Notes: generated by a model from the letters alone, not told the origin. A stretch of 64,000 nt of DNA from Roridomyces roridus (GCA_029378245.1 JARKIF010000144.1:16354-80353); one strand, 5' to 3'; positions 44,036 through 55,223 are shown, counted from the first letter of the stretch. Numbers and translations are program-made.

Positions 44036-44325
44036 TGTCAGAAGCTAGATAGCACGGCACTAGATAGCATGGCAATGCACAGACCCTCAGTCGTCGTAAG
44101 AGACAAAAGACTGATATATTAAGTACCTAGATAGCACGGCAATGCGCAGACTACATAGACACTCGTAAGTATGTTAGATACATAAGAAAGAGATAAAGGC
44201 ACATACCCCTCAGTCGTCGTAAGAGACAAAAGACTGAGGGACACGTGTCGATGGCGTGGACGTGGGTAAGGAAGTGGAGAAGCCGGGTGTGAAGGCCCGG
44301 GGCGGATGATAATCAACTTTTGACA
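44036..44325 (-). repeat. Copia 2 LTR (5' by element orientation)
   Basis: 290 bp, followed on the minus strand by the primer binding site at 44035-44021. Confidence 0.93.
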
Positions 44326-45593
44326 CGGCCTCCCATTCACGCATAGCACTGAGCCTGTCGATGTCGAATCCCTGGGACTCGAACAGCGTGCGATGCACCG
44401 TAAGATCGAAGCCCACTACGTTGGTGAGAAACGCTGAGAGGCTAGCTGGAGTGGTATTGGGATTCTGGAACGACGATCCCTGCAAATTCATCAGCCAGGT
44501 GCAGTCGAGAGAACGGGCCACTCACCGCTTTGCCTCGGAACTTTCGAATCTGAAGCTCGAGAGTTATCACGTCCAAGGCGCTCATTCTCTTCCCCTCCTC
44601 CCCTTCCTCAGCCTCGCACAAGCCTCGCTCCACCGCTTCTTTGATCATCTCATTCGTCCACGTCCCGCCCATGATACGCATTCGCTCGAGTGTGAAGCCC
44701 CGTGCTGATAGGAGGGAGAGGTGCGCCGAAAGGTCAATATCGTTGACCCTCTTGAGGAAGGCGGAGAGGGTTGTTGAAGTTGAAGTTGGGGATAGCGGAT
44801 GCGAGCTGGGATTGCGTCGAAGTAATGACGGAATGAACGTCGAGGTCGGTGAGCGCGTGGGCTATGGCAGAGGATTTGAATTAGTCGAAAGTGAGTACGC
44901 GGGGGACTCACCAAGGACAGCGAGACGGAGTCTTGTGCATCTGAAATAGAGCTGCTGCTGAAATATCGTGGCTTTTTGGCTGTGCGTGCACCAGAGACGC
45001 TCGTCGGCGGCTATTCAACGATGAGCAGAGAAGGGCAGAAGAAAGATGGATAGTAGAATCACACGCACGCGCGATAAATGCTCCACACTCTTCCTCTTCA
45101 GCGGCACTCGCGAGATATACGAATAATCCTCATCATCGCTCGTCGTGACAGGCGACTCGGAACATTTGCGGCGCTGGGAGTTTTGCGTGGGTACACTAGC
45201 AACAGGGGGAAAATGCTGGGCGAGTTCCGGGTCCTTGACGTGCGCATAGTCCTCCGAAACGTTGTCCGGGCGAGCATACCCATTGCTGGTGGCCCTCTGG
45301 ACGGACGAGCTCGAGATTCCGAATATGTCAGCGATTTCACCCTCGGAGCAGTTGTGTGCAAACACGATTCGGCAGATTGCACGGCCTTCTCGATTGAGAG
45401 CTCGTTCCGTGGGGCTGGGAAGACGACGATGGCCTTTGATTCACATCACATTCTGCAGTCATCTCCATCCGAGGCCCGGGACTCACAGAAGCGTCAAGTG
45501 CTTTGTCACGGGCGTCTTTGTCTTGAAATTCTGGCATGAGGGGTTGTCGCGTTCGCCGGTGCCACTCTCGTAGCCCGAGGCAGCCGCTGACAT

Positions 45594-46521
45594 GGTGGCG
45601 AGAGACAGGAAAATTGCGGTTTGTGCATGCTTGGGAGCGCCGGATCACGGCATGTGCGGCTGCCGGCATGATCACCGTCGCTGTCAGCTAAACTTAAAAC
45701 GTTGCGTTGGTGCCAAGTCGAGGCGTGCGGGGCGACACAGTATATGTCCATACGATTGATCGGATTGAGTCCGTGGCCTCGGAGGTTCGATTCCTCCCAG
45801 TCCCTTTCGAAGGTTCTGCAGATTGCTACGCTTTTTGCAGTAAATCTTGTTATGCAAAGCATTGAAATTCAAGAAGTAAATGAGCGGTCAGCCGCGTTGG
45901 GCTTCAGTCACAGAAACTCTTCGCCAGCAATTCACCAGAGGTTGAGCCGGAGTCACTTGCCAACGCTGCTACGGACACAGTAATGTGGGGTGTTTTCTAA
46001 ATTCTGTAGCAGCTGTACTTGAATTCCTACTCGATCCAACCCCAGTCAAAAACGGAGCCTGCGTGTGCGCTGAACACCACCTGCGTTATGCAATTCCACC
46101 TCGATTTCTCCCGGGTCTTTACGGGAGGAGTGCTTGGTTCAAGCTTTATATTTGTGCGAAATATAGTAGGGTGACTTGAAGACTAAGTACTAGTGGCTTC
46201 GTCTGCTAGACTGCTCTCTCTTCTCCCGCATTCAAATGGTTGCCAGTGAGCGCCGGGATTATCCCACCCAGAGTAAAAACCGTCGCGAAACTGCTGTGGT
46301 AGGCCGCGAGCGGGAGTCGAACCCTGAGGGACACGCGGCGCCGTGAAGTCGTACCGCTACGCACTGGGTTGGACGTTGCCCTTCCTTTTTGCCTCGCTTT
46401 ACAATTTGCACTGAGATCCAGCGTGTCAAGGATTGTCGCGCTCACTTTTGAATACGAGGTACAAGAAGTACAAGAATTTTGGATACAGGCAGCAAAAAAG
46501 ACGAACGCTACACGCGATGCC
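45594..46521. other. Intergenic with T-arm-like motifs
   Basis: A perfect five-pair T-arm (GGAGGTTCGATTCCTCC) lies on the plus strand at 45780-45796. Another T-arm-like motif lies on the minus strand at about 46310-46323. No complete cloverleaf could be drawn for either. Confidence 0.4.
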
Positions 46522-47860
46522 TCACCCACTCCTCAAAGCGAACTCAACCGCCATCACCTCCAGCTTCGACATGCCTCCAGCACCCTGCTCCAGCGGTGGC
46601 AGCGCCCTACCCAGCACTTCTCGAAGATCACCCTCCTCCCACTCCCGCATAGCATTGAGCCTGGCGACGTCGAATCCCTGCCCCTCGAACAGCGCGCGAT
46701 GCGCAGTGAGATCGAAGCCCTTGACATTGCTGAGAAACGCTGAGAGGCTAGCTGGAGTGGTACTGGAATTTTGAGAGGGCGACGATCCCTGCAAATTCAT
46801 CAGCCAAGGACGCGCGAGAAAGAGAGGCTGACCGTCTGGGGTCGGAACTTTCGGATCGCAAGTTCAAGTGTCAGGGCGTCGAATGTGCTCAACGTCGTCC
46901 GCTCCTCTCCTTCCTCAGCCTTGCACAAACTCCGTTCCACTGCCTCCTTGATCATTTCGTCCGTCCACGTCTCGCCCATGATACGAATTCGCTCCAACGT
47001 GAAGCCACGTGCCAGCAAGAAGGAAAGGTGCGTCGAGAGGTCAATCTTGTTTACGCTTTTGAGGAACGCGGAAAGAGTTGGTGGAATGGAACTGGAAGAT
47101 AGCGGATATGTGTCGGCCGGCGAGCGAAGCTTGCGTCGAGGCAATGGTGGAATGAACGTCGACGTGGGCTAACGCGAAAGAGTGTCGCAAAAAGCGTGTA
47201 AATTGAAGCGCAGAACTCACCGAGGAATACAATACGGCACCCTGTGCACTTGGAGTAGAGCTGCTGCTGAAATGGCGTGGCTTTTTCGCCGTACGTGCAC
47301 TCAGCGGCTATCCAACGGTGCAATAGTGAGAAGAGAAGTGTGCGAATGAAAGATGGTTGACGCACGGATAAGCTTGATTCATGCTCCTCGCCCTTCCTCT
47401 TCAGCGGTCCTCTGGAGCTAGACGGCTTCCAATCGTCATCGGAAGAATCGTCCTCGGTTGTCTCAGGTAGCGGCTCGGAGCGTTCACAAGGCTGCAACTG
47501 AGCAACATCACCAGGGGGAAGTGCTGCGAGAACTCAGGGTCGTCGAGACGGGTGTAGTCTTCGGACACTACATCCGGCGGCGTGTATCCATTCTCGAGAG
47601 CCTTCTTGATGCACGAGTGGTGGACATCGAAGATGCGAGCGATGTGAGTGAGGGACCAGTTGTGCGCAGACACGATGCGGCAGATTGCACGGCCTTTCGA
47701 TTTAGAACTCGTTCGCTGTGGCTGGGACGATCGTCTTTGATTCGCAGAAAGATCACTCTCCTCCGAGCCCCCGGACTCACCGAAGTGCCTTGACTCTGTT
47801 CACGGGCGTATGTTCGCGTTCACTGGCGTCACTCTCGTAGTCTGAGCCAGCCGCTGATAT
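46522..47860 (-). pseudogene. HTH/two-domain family, copy B, start codon lost
   Basis: Collinear with copy C. The initiator is ATA (47860-47858) where copies A and C have ATG in the same context. It continues with SAAGSDYESDASEREHTPVN, then after an intron GRAICRIVSAHNWSLTHIAR and FDVHHSCIKKALENGYTPPD, and the two C-terminal repeated domains (LSAFLKSVNKIDLSTHLSFL; LSAFLSNVKGFDLTAHRALF). Apart from the initiator, no nonsense codon was found. Translation could start at a downstream Met, leaving the HTH intact, so loss of function is not proven. Confidence 0.6.
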
Positions 47861-48116
47861 GGCGGCGAGAAACAAGAAAATTGCAGCTTGTACATGCTTG
47901 GGTGCGCCGGATCACGGGGTTACCAAATGGGGTGGCCCAGACGGACTAGCTGCGTCGAGAAATTAGGCCTCGACCTCGACTACTCTAATACTCGGTTCTA
48001 CTCGCACATTCCAAGCTTGGATGTAGCATCACATTGACACACAAGAAATACAAGAAGACTCGATACAGGAACAGAGACAAGCGATACAGAGGCACACCAA
48101 AAAACGTACAGATTCT

Positions 48117-49492
48117 TCACCAGCTCTTCAAAGCAAACTCGACAGCCAGGATCTCCAACTTGAACATCCCTCCTTCTCCCTCCCCTCCCGGTCGCAGCGC
48201 CCGAGCCAGCACCTCCCGAAGATCGCCTTCCTCCCACTCACGCATCGCACGCAGCCTGTCGATGTCGAATCCCTGGGACTCGAGCAGCGCCCGATGTGCT
48301 GTAAGGTCAAAGCCCACTACGTTGCTAAGAAACGCTGAGAGTGTAGCTGGATTGGAGTTGGAATTTGGGGACGACGATTCCTGCAAATCCATCAGCCAAC
48401 TCCGGGATGAGAGCGGAGAAACTTGCTGCTTTGCACCGCAACTTTCGGATCGCAAGTTCAAGTGTCAGGGCGTCGAATGCGCTCATTCCTTTCCACTTGT
48501 CCTCGTCCTCGCCCTCACACAGGCCTCGCTCCACCGCCTGTTTGATCATCGCGTCCGTCCACATCGCACCCATGATACGAATTCGCTCCAACGTGAAGCC
48601 ACGTGCTGACAGCAGGGAGAGGTGCGCCGAAAGGTCAATCTGGTTGACGCTTTTGAGAAACACGGAGAGAGTTGTTGGAATCAAAATGGGAGATAGCAGA
48701 TATGTTTTGGTAGACGAGCGGGGCTTGTATCGAGGCAATGCTGGAATGAACGTGGACGTGGGTGGGCGCGTGGGCTATTGCGGATGTTATTCAAGAAGGA
48801 AAGCATGTAGATTTGACGCACCGGAGAAAGTGATTCGGAATCGGAATCGGAACCTTGTCCACTCGAAGCAGAGCTGCTGAAATGACGCGGCTTTTTGGCC
48901 GTGAACGCACCAGAGACGGATGTCGGCGGCTATGCGACAGTCAGCAGGGAACCAGAAGGGTCGTTCACTCACGGGTCGTCCATCACCAACACACTTCCTC
49001 TTCAGCAGTACCCGTGAGCTAGACGGCTTCGACTCGTCTTCGGAAGAATCCTCATCACTCGTCGTAAGAGGCGACTCGGAACGTTTACGATGCTGGAACT
49101 TGGTCCTGGGGGCAACAGCACCGGGTGGAAAGTGCTTGGAAAACTCAGGGTCTTTGAGGTGCGTGTAGTCCTCCGAGACAACGTCCGGCGGGAGGTACTC
49201 ATTATCGATGGCCCTTGTGATGACTTGCCGAGATATACCGAAGATGAGGGCGATTTTACGGACAGGCCATTCGTGCGCAGATACGATACGGCAGATTGCG
49301 CGGCCTTCTCGATTGAGGGCCCGTTCCGAGGGGCTGGGACGGATTCGGCTCACATCCCCAGTGTCCACTCAAGCATGCGACTCACCCTCGCGTCCTAGTC
49401 TTTTTGACGGGCGTGTTCGTCTTGAAATTGTCGTAAGTCGGGTTGTCGCGGTCGTCGGAAGCACTCTCGTGGTTTGAGCCAGGCGCCGACAT
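48117..49492 (-). CDS. HTH plus two repeated helical domains, family copy C (intact)
   Basis: Exons 49492-49386, 49348-48973, 48929-48822, 48774-48437 and 48399-48117 give 403 residues. Parts: N-terminal MSAPGSNHESASDDRDNP; a basic segment ALNREGRAICRIV leading into a helix-turn-helix-like stretch (VRKIALIFGISRQVITRAID), as in resolvase or sigma-like HTHs; a Ser/acidic/Lys linker (SESPLTTSDEDSSEDESKPS; SDSDSESLSP); then two copies of one helical domain, LSVFLKSVNQIDLSAHLSLL and LSAFLSNVVGFDLTAHRALL, each followed by a ..GF..(E/D)R(I/L)R.M..W motif. Two introns are only 37 bp. The predicted protein is nuclear and DNA-binding with protein-interaction (SAM-like) domains; that role is inference. 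No named family is recognised. Confidence 0.75.
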
Positions 49493-49838
49493 GGTGGCGA
49501 GAAAGAAGAAAATTGCCGTTTGTCCATGCTTGGGTGCATCGGATCAAGCGATTACCAAATCAGGCAGCTTCAGCTTCCGCACCACCATCTCGCCGAATGG
49601 ATTCTGGGCAGGAAGCAGCCTCCACAGCTGGGACGCCCTCAAAAAGATCTCTGTGTGCTGTAACACCGAGGGGACCGCCTCCTGGACCTTAAAAACGCAC
49701 GAAACACTGGCTGCGGCTTCCTCGACGTTTATCTCTCCCTCGATTCGGGCCAAGATGTACCTTCCTTGCCTTCAAATCTTCTCTCTGTGATTAAACCATC
49801 TCACAACTCCATCTGAAACCTCACTCGTGCTCCTTAGC
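49493..49838. other. Intergenic
   Basis: A minus-strand open frame at 49544-49753 (contains EGEINVEEAAASVSCVFKV) is possibly a gene fragment, but no family was recognised and no start or splice context supports it. Confidence 0.4.
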
Positions 49839-51642
49839 ATGGGATTTGGACGACGTACCGAGGCTGGATGGGAACCAATCCAAGCAAGGTCGTCCCCCAG
49901 TCGACAGGCTCTCCAGCCACTGTGCGTCTCAATAACCTCTTGATCTTGCCTTCAATTTCTCAAGTATTCAAGGCCGACCCCTCGTAGCATACTTCCGCCT
50001 GGGCACACTCCAAACAAGCTGACCCGAGGACGCCGCCGCCCTCACCGCCCGCCTTCTATAGCGCCGTACATCCCAGCCCCTGCACATCCACTCAGACACC
50101 CTGATTCTACGCGATTCATGTACTCAAAGTGCACTGGGAGACGCCGCGCTGTCTGCGTGAGCTGCCCGAATCCCCTCCCTCATGCCTTGTCTTGTCTCAA
50201 GGAAACTCTCAATCGCAGATCGGCATCAACTACCGTGGCCAGAAACACGAGCTCCGTGGGTGTGTGAACGACGCGAAACACTGCTTTAATTTTCTCGTTC
50301 GTGAGTGTCATCCCTCCCTCTCATCGTACACCATTGTATATATCTTGCAGGGCGTGCGGGGTACCACCCGCACAATATTGTCCTGCTCACCGACGACAGC
50401 CCGCACGGGCGCTCCCAGCCCACCCGACGCAACATCCTCGACGCCATGAAATGGCTTGTCAGTGACGCAAGACCGCACGATGCGCTCTTTTTCCAGTGTA
50501 GGTACCGGTCGAATCTATCCTCAGCCGTGACTCCGCTGCAATGTATTTTGGACAGACTCTGGACATGGCGGGCAGACGCCTGATCTCGATGGCGACGAGG
50601 TGGATGGGTACGACGAGGGTGGGTGCTATATTGTCCCAGGTCCTGCTGCTGACCCTGTGCGCCGACCTAGTCATCTACCCCCTCGATTTCAAACGCGCGG
50701 GGCATATAACTGATGATGTACGTCCTTTTGTCTTTGACCTGGTCAAAGCTCCAATGCCTTTGCCCAGGAAATGCACGCTATCATGGTGACTATAGTTCTT
50801 CCTCTCCCTGAGTATACACTCAGATCTGGACACAACAGGTCAGACCCCTCCCCACCGGATGCCGTCTTACGGTGCGTTGGGCCGTTGGCTCCATCGTCGA
50901 GCGAGCACTAATTAATTGCAATCTCACTCGCAGGCTGTATTCGATGTGTGTATTCCCGGACCTCTCATATCTCGACAAAGCTTGAAACTGACGGCGAAAT
51001 TTGCAAGTCCTGTCACTCTGGGACTGCACTGGGTGAGCACATCCCCGGATTCAGCCCACGTTAATAACTCACTGATCATGACTCTCCGCATACAGATCTG
51101 CCGTACATCGTGGGCACCCTCCCGCTCCATTGGTATTTGCACTGACTCGTAATCAAACAGTATAACCACCGTGGCCGGCTCAAAGGCAGACATATCAGCG
51201 CCCAGGCTCGGGCGCGTAATGCGACAAGCGCGGACGTGATCTCGCTGTCGGCGTGCAAGGATGGGCAGACGAGCGCTGATACATTTGCGGACGGGGTTGC
51301 CGTTGGCGCGGCGAGTCATGTAACTTTCTTGATCTTCTTGCTTCGAAGTGACTGAGATTAGGATAGGCGCTGATCAAAGTTCTCGGTGCGTTTCTGCTTC
51401 ATTTTCCTTCTTCCTTCCTTCCGAATAGACTCTAATTTCCTGCGTTGGCAGAAATGTATCCGAACCAATCCTACCGCGAGCTGATGCACAACCTACGGTG
51501 TGTGCCTCACCTCTTACCTCTCCCTCTCCCGTCTAACCATGCTGCGGATAGAGTGAGCCTCAGACCGAGGTACACACAAACGCCGCAGCTGGGCAGTTCA
51601 CATCCGATTGTATGGTTTCCTTTGTGTGCTCTTGTCCTATGA
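49839..51642 (+). CDS. MCA1: Type I metacaspase
   Basis: Fifteen exons: 49839-49921, 49973-50156, 50219-50300, 50351-50497, 50556-50618, 50671-50717, 50768-50785, 50839-50871, 50934-50945, 51008-51032, 51096-51109, 51161-51319, 51367-51385, 51452-51497 and 51570-51642, giving 334 residues. A Pro/Arg-rich prodomain precedes the p20 domain: GRRRAVCIGINYRGQKHELR, NIVLLTDD, catalytic His in YSGHGGQTPDLDGDEVDGYD, and catalytic Cys in AVFDSCHSGTALDLPYIY. The p10 part has SADVISLSACKDGQTSADTF, then ADGVAVGAASHALIKVL and YPNQSYRELMHNLR. Metacaspases cleave after Arg/Lys and act in stress-related cell death and protein quality control. The catalytic Cys sits among exons of 12, 25 and 14 nt. A DUF6535 gene follows in the same orientation. 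Confidence 0.9.
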
Positions 51643-52051
51643 CTAAGATTGGTTAGGATACCTCGCTCAGGTTCATTTTGTAAATGCATTTAGTGAAGAT
51701 TCCCTTTCGAAGTTGAATCGGAAGCGCTCGATCAGCGCCCAAGGTTCCTGGTTTCTGATCGCGACAAGTTCGGCATCCCACGCTGATACCGATCCTTTTT
51801 GTGAGAAGTTGGAATTCGTGGACTCGACGTGCACTTAGTAGGGCCGGCTGCGCAAGAGAGTTAAAAAACATAAGCCTACAATTGTTCACTTGTAAGCAGC
51901 AGGTAAGAGAATTTGAAGAGAATCAACCACCGTGCGGCGCTTGAATTTCCAAATATATCCTTGACATGTGGAAAGATGGTAACTCATCATGGCCGACGCC
52001 ACACCTGACATATAAAGGGACCAGAACTATGTCTGATCCCCCAATCACCAC
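51643..52051. other. Intergenic between metacaspase and DUF6535 copy 2
   Basis: Homologous to 10173-10528 of block A. It holds the TATA box TATAAAGGG at 52011-52019, 33-41 bp before the ATG of DUF6535 copy 2. Confidence 0.65.
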
Positions 52052-54613
52052 ATGGAGTCTTTCCCTTCTGACAAACAGGCTGGAGATGATTTCCTGGATT
52101 TCTCAAACAGGGGGTAAGCCTGCTTGGTCCCTGCTCTTCTTGATTCCTAATACAATTCTAGGTTTCTTGAAGAGCTTCACAGTTGTTTGAAAACTGTTGT
52201 GCAAGACAATCAGGAACAGATAAGAAGGTATGTATCCCATCTGGTACTACATTGTCTCAGTGATGTGATGGCCCTAGATTGGTTGAAGACCTTACACCAA
52301 AGAAACCTGTGGTGGACAAGAAGACGGAGTTCTGGAATGCATACAAAGCATTTTCAGATGAATACAACAAGGACTATCAACAAAAATATGGGACAGATCT
52401 GGATACAACCTTGATTTTTGTGTGTTTGCTTGAATGTTTCTCAAAGCTCAACTCTGATTCAATTTCAACAGGCAGGTTTATTTTCTGCGGTTAGCTCAGC
52501 GTTCATCATCCAAGTTCAACCTCAAATCCAGGGGCCAAATTCCCCGATCCTGGTATTAGTGGCCGAATGCCTACTTTATATCAGCCTCAGTGCTACTCTC
52601 CTCGCTGCCTTGCTGGCCGTTCTGGGAAACAATGGCTGATGTACTATTCTTTGGCTGGTGAAAGCCGAGGAACCATTGCAGAACGTGGGCTGGAGAGACA
52701 ACGAAAATTTGATGGTCTCCGCCGGTGGAAATTTGACGCCATCATGCAGTTATTTCCCCTAATGCTGCAATTTGCACTGCTCATATTTGCTGTGGCTCTC
52801 TCGGTCTATCTATGGACTGTTCACCATGCATTGGCAGTCATTGCTATGATCTTCACAGCAACTGGCTTTATTTCTTACTGTGGTTTTCTTATATCTGCGG
52901 CTGCCTTTGCAGACTCTCCATTCCAAAGCCCTCTTGCTTATCCTTTGAGGCAAATCTGGATAGCCAGTGCTGATATTATGGACAAAGCAGCTCATCTCCA
53001 AACCTATCAAGGAATTTGGCACAGCATTTTGGGAGTAACTAGGTCCTTCTTGCAAGAACAAACTTTGAAATTGAAAAATGCTTGGACCCATATCCACCCA
53101 CAGTCTATTCTCCCCACAACCAGTGTCCCCTTCACCACAGGATCTGAACTCAAAGAATACCTCATCCGTCCATGGGATGAACCACTGGTGCCCTCCCCAG
53201 AGGTTGAAGCGGTTTCATGGATGATTGAAACATCAACAGACCCACGGATTCTTTCTGTGTGTGCAGAAATTGTACTTGATATCCAGTGGCCAGCTCATAC
53301 TGTACCATTTCGATCAATTCGAATGGTCACAAGTCACAAGCCCCATTTCATACGGAATTTTTCGGATGTCACAGGGTCACTGAAGCGATTTTGGCTCTGC
53401 CGAGGCGTGCCGGTGATAGCCGAGCTTAGCCGACGGGTCAAATTGCCTTTTTGGGCTCGGCTACGAATGGTTCCATTCGTATGAAAAGTCACAGCCCAAA
53501 GTGCCATTCGAATTGATCGAAATGGTACAGTATGGGAAATCTCCAGTCATTGATGGCTCGATTACGAGACCATTTTTTACAGTGTGTTTATCATGAGCCA
53601 ATTGCGGACTATACCAGAGTCTATGGAATTTGTGAGACTATGTCATCCTTGGCCACAAATCTTGGGCGAGCATATTGTACTCTGCGTGTTATTGACCCCA
53701 CAATTGAGGAGACTGAGCACTGGGATAAGCTTTGGCCGCTATTCTATGAATTGGAACCACAAATACAGAATGTCCTCACAGTTATGGCTGGGTCCAACAT
53801 GTCACTCACCCAATCACAAAGTTTCTCTCCAAATTGTCCTTCACCTCTGATGTGCAAGCGGCCAGTTGGATGTTTCATGTGATTCCATCTTTGCCATTGT
53901 ACAGTTACATGTTGAACGACTTCCTGGAGACAATTGGGACCAGTGTTGATATTTCCCTCATTGCAGATTTCCTGTTCTGTGTCAACTCATTCCTAGCAGA
54001 CAACTACTCAACAACTGAACATATGGTCCGTGCGCACAAACAGTAGGTTCTGTATGATTGCAGACTCAGGATAGGATCTCATTCTTTCTTTAGTGGACAG
54101 GAAGGCCCATTGTTTTTCTTAATCCTCAAGAATTTGAACACACAAGCTGGAAATACCAATATGCAGGCTGAAGATGTGCTTTTCATTCTTAGAAACATAC
54201 TGCAGGTGTTGCAGCAAGCTCAGCCAGTGCCAATCATTGCAATCAGACATCATATAGAGCTCACATGGGTGTTTGAATTGTGCCAAACCCTTGCTTCCCA
54301 GGAATTGGTGGATTCAATAGATGTCATATGCAGAATGTTCAAAGTGGTACAGGATCAGTTGGCCACCTGGGAATTTGAAAATGCTTTGCTGTCTAGAGAA
54401 CATGTTGAATGGATATATCTGGCCATGGCTCATGCTCTGCGATCTGAGCAGAAGCAAATGTTGGAGGCAGGCCGTGTTGTGTTGGACTCTGAGTCAACTG
54501 CTCTCAAATTTACAAGAGCACTTATCCAGTGTAGAGATGGGCTAAATACTAAACCTCCCCTTGAAATATGGAAACTGCTTCTGCAACATTTCTCACTCTG
54601 TGATACATCCAAC
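52052..54613 (+). pseudogene. DUF6535 gene, copy 2, 5' portion
   Basis: Collinear with 10529-12855: exons 52052-52113, 52162-52227, 52278-52419, then from 52472. Damage relative to copy 1: one base lost at about 52628 (the GKQWL codons become a frameshift), a 231-bp MITE at 53300-53530, about four bases lost near 53835, and finally the Helitron-like element after codons for CDTSN at 54613. Coding similarity is otherwise high, including GESRGTIAERGLERQRKFDG and the intron bounded by HKQ and GQEGPLFF. The 3' portion resumes at 63451. Confidence 0.9.
53300..53530. mobile_element. MITE with 27-bp perfect TIRs, TA target site
   Basis: The first 27 bases (53300-53326, starting CTGTACCATTTCGATC) are the exact reverse complement of the last 27 (53504-53530). 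TA dinucleotides flank it at 53298-53299 and 53531-53532. Removing the element and one TA restores the codons for AHMGNL, parallel to SHLGNL in copy 1. TIR length and the TA duplication fit Tc1/mariner-type non-autonomous elements. No coding capacity. Confidence 0.95.
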
Positions 54614-54675
54614 CTGGCTTTGAGGCCATTGCTTCGCATGGCAGGTACGATTCCTCTTTTTCAAACTTGAACAGT

Positions 54676-55182
54676 TCAGATGGGTGTCGATGCGGAATGG
54701 CTGTATATGGCCGCTGCCAGCTTGTAGCTCCCCTGGTTATGCAGCGAATGATTGTCAAATGAAGAGATATAACCCATTGGCACGCAGCGCCTCCCTGTAG
54801 CAATTCCATCGTGATACCAGAGAGCTTTATCATCGCCGACGGTGGCACTTGAGAAATGTCGATCAGTCTCGGAGTGATAGATAAGACCGACAAGATTCAT
54901 TTGATCCACAGTGCTGTCTGTCCGGAAATGCAGAGTGTCTTCAACAATAAGCTCACTCATGGTTATACTGAGAATGAAAATAGGCGGGACTGCAATTATA
55001 TTTGTCTGCCGGCAAAGGTGTGTACGAGCTCCTCGAGAACCACATTGTGGGCATTGCCTTCGAATGGATCGGTTGAAATGATGAGACAACCATTGACTTG
55101 TGGTAATCTGACCATTTCCCAAGTCGTGCGTTCGGTATGTTGTCAAGTGCATTCCAAAAGTGTCAGTGAGTCCAGCTTCCAA
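54676..55182 (-). other. Degenerate peptidase-like C-terminal segment of the Helitron
   Basis: The frame includes QWLSHHFNRSIRRQCPQCGS and LVGLIYHSETDRHFSSATVG with WYHDGIATGRRCV, preceded by YCNVC in the same frame. This looks like the end of a zinc-containing USP/OTU-like cysteine-peptidase region found after the helicase in some fungal Helitrons. The catalytic part that should follow IGLVWDN upstream is missing, and the segment is out of frame with the helicase. Confidence 0.45.
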
Positions 55183-55223
55183 GTAGCCACAAACATTACA
55201 GTAGGTTCTCGCCTGGCCATATG

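Larger units (their letters stand above)
39498..44325 (-). mobile_element. Ty1/Copia LTR retrotransposon (Copia 2), gag-defective
   Basis: Identical-length LTRs (39498-39787 and 44036-44325, 290 bp each) begin TGTCAG and end TTGACA. The target duplication CGGCC is at 39493-39497 and 44326-44330. The minus-strand primer binding site GGTTATGGGCCCCGG is at 44035-44021, and a purine tract GGGGTCGAGTGGGGG is at 39802-39788. Pol is open, gag is damaged. Confidence 0.95.
39383..45593 (-). pseudogene. HTH/two-domain family, copy A, split by Copia 2
   Basis: The start ATG is at 45593 (MSAAASGYESGTGERDNP) and the stop TGA at 39385. Copia 2 interrupts the penultimate helix. Joining across one CGGCC restores AMREWEAADLREVL, matching AMREWEEGDLREVL in copies B and C. 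An HTH-like stretch (EGEIADIFGISSSSVQRATS) and an NGYARPDNVSEDYAHVKDPE segment are present. The junction to the second exon carries about four extra bases relative to copy C, which puts the acceptor out of phase, so this copy may have been broken before the insertion. Function unknown; see copy C. Confidence 0.75.

Noticed and set aside
50934..51020. Metacaspase as a pseudogene with a degraded catalytic Cys (reading D-V-C-I-P-G)
   Set aside because: Placing an intron at 50946-51007 (GTGTGT donor, AAG acceptor) gives the exact DSCHSGTAL motif, and all other exons stay in frame.
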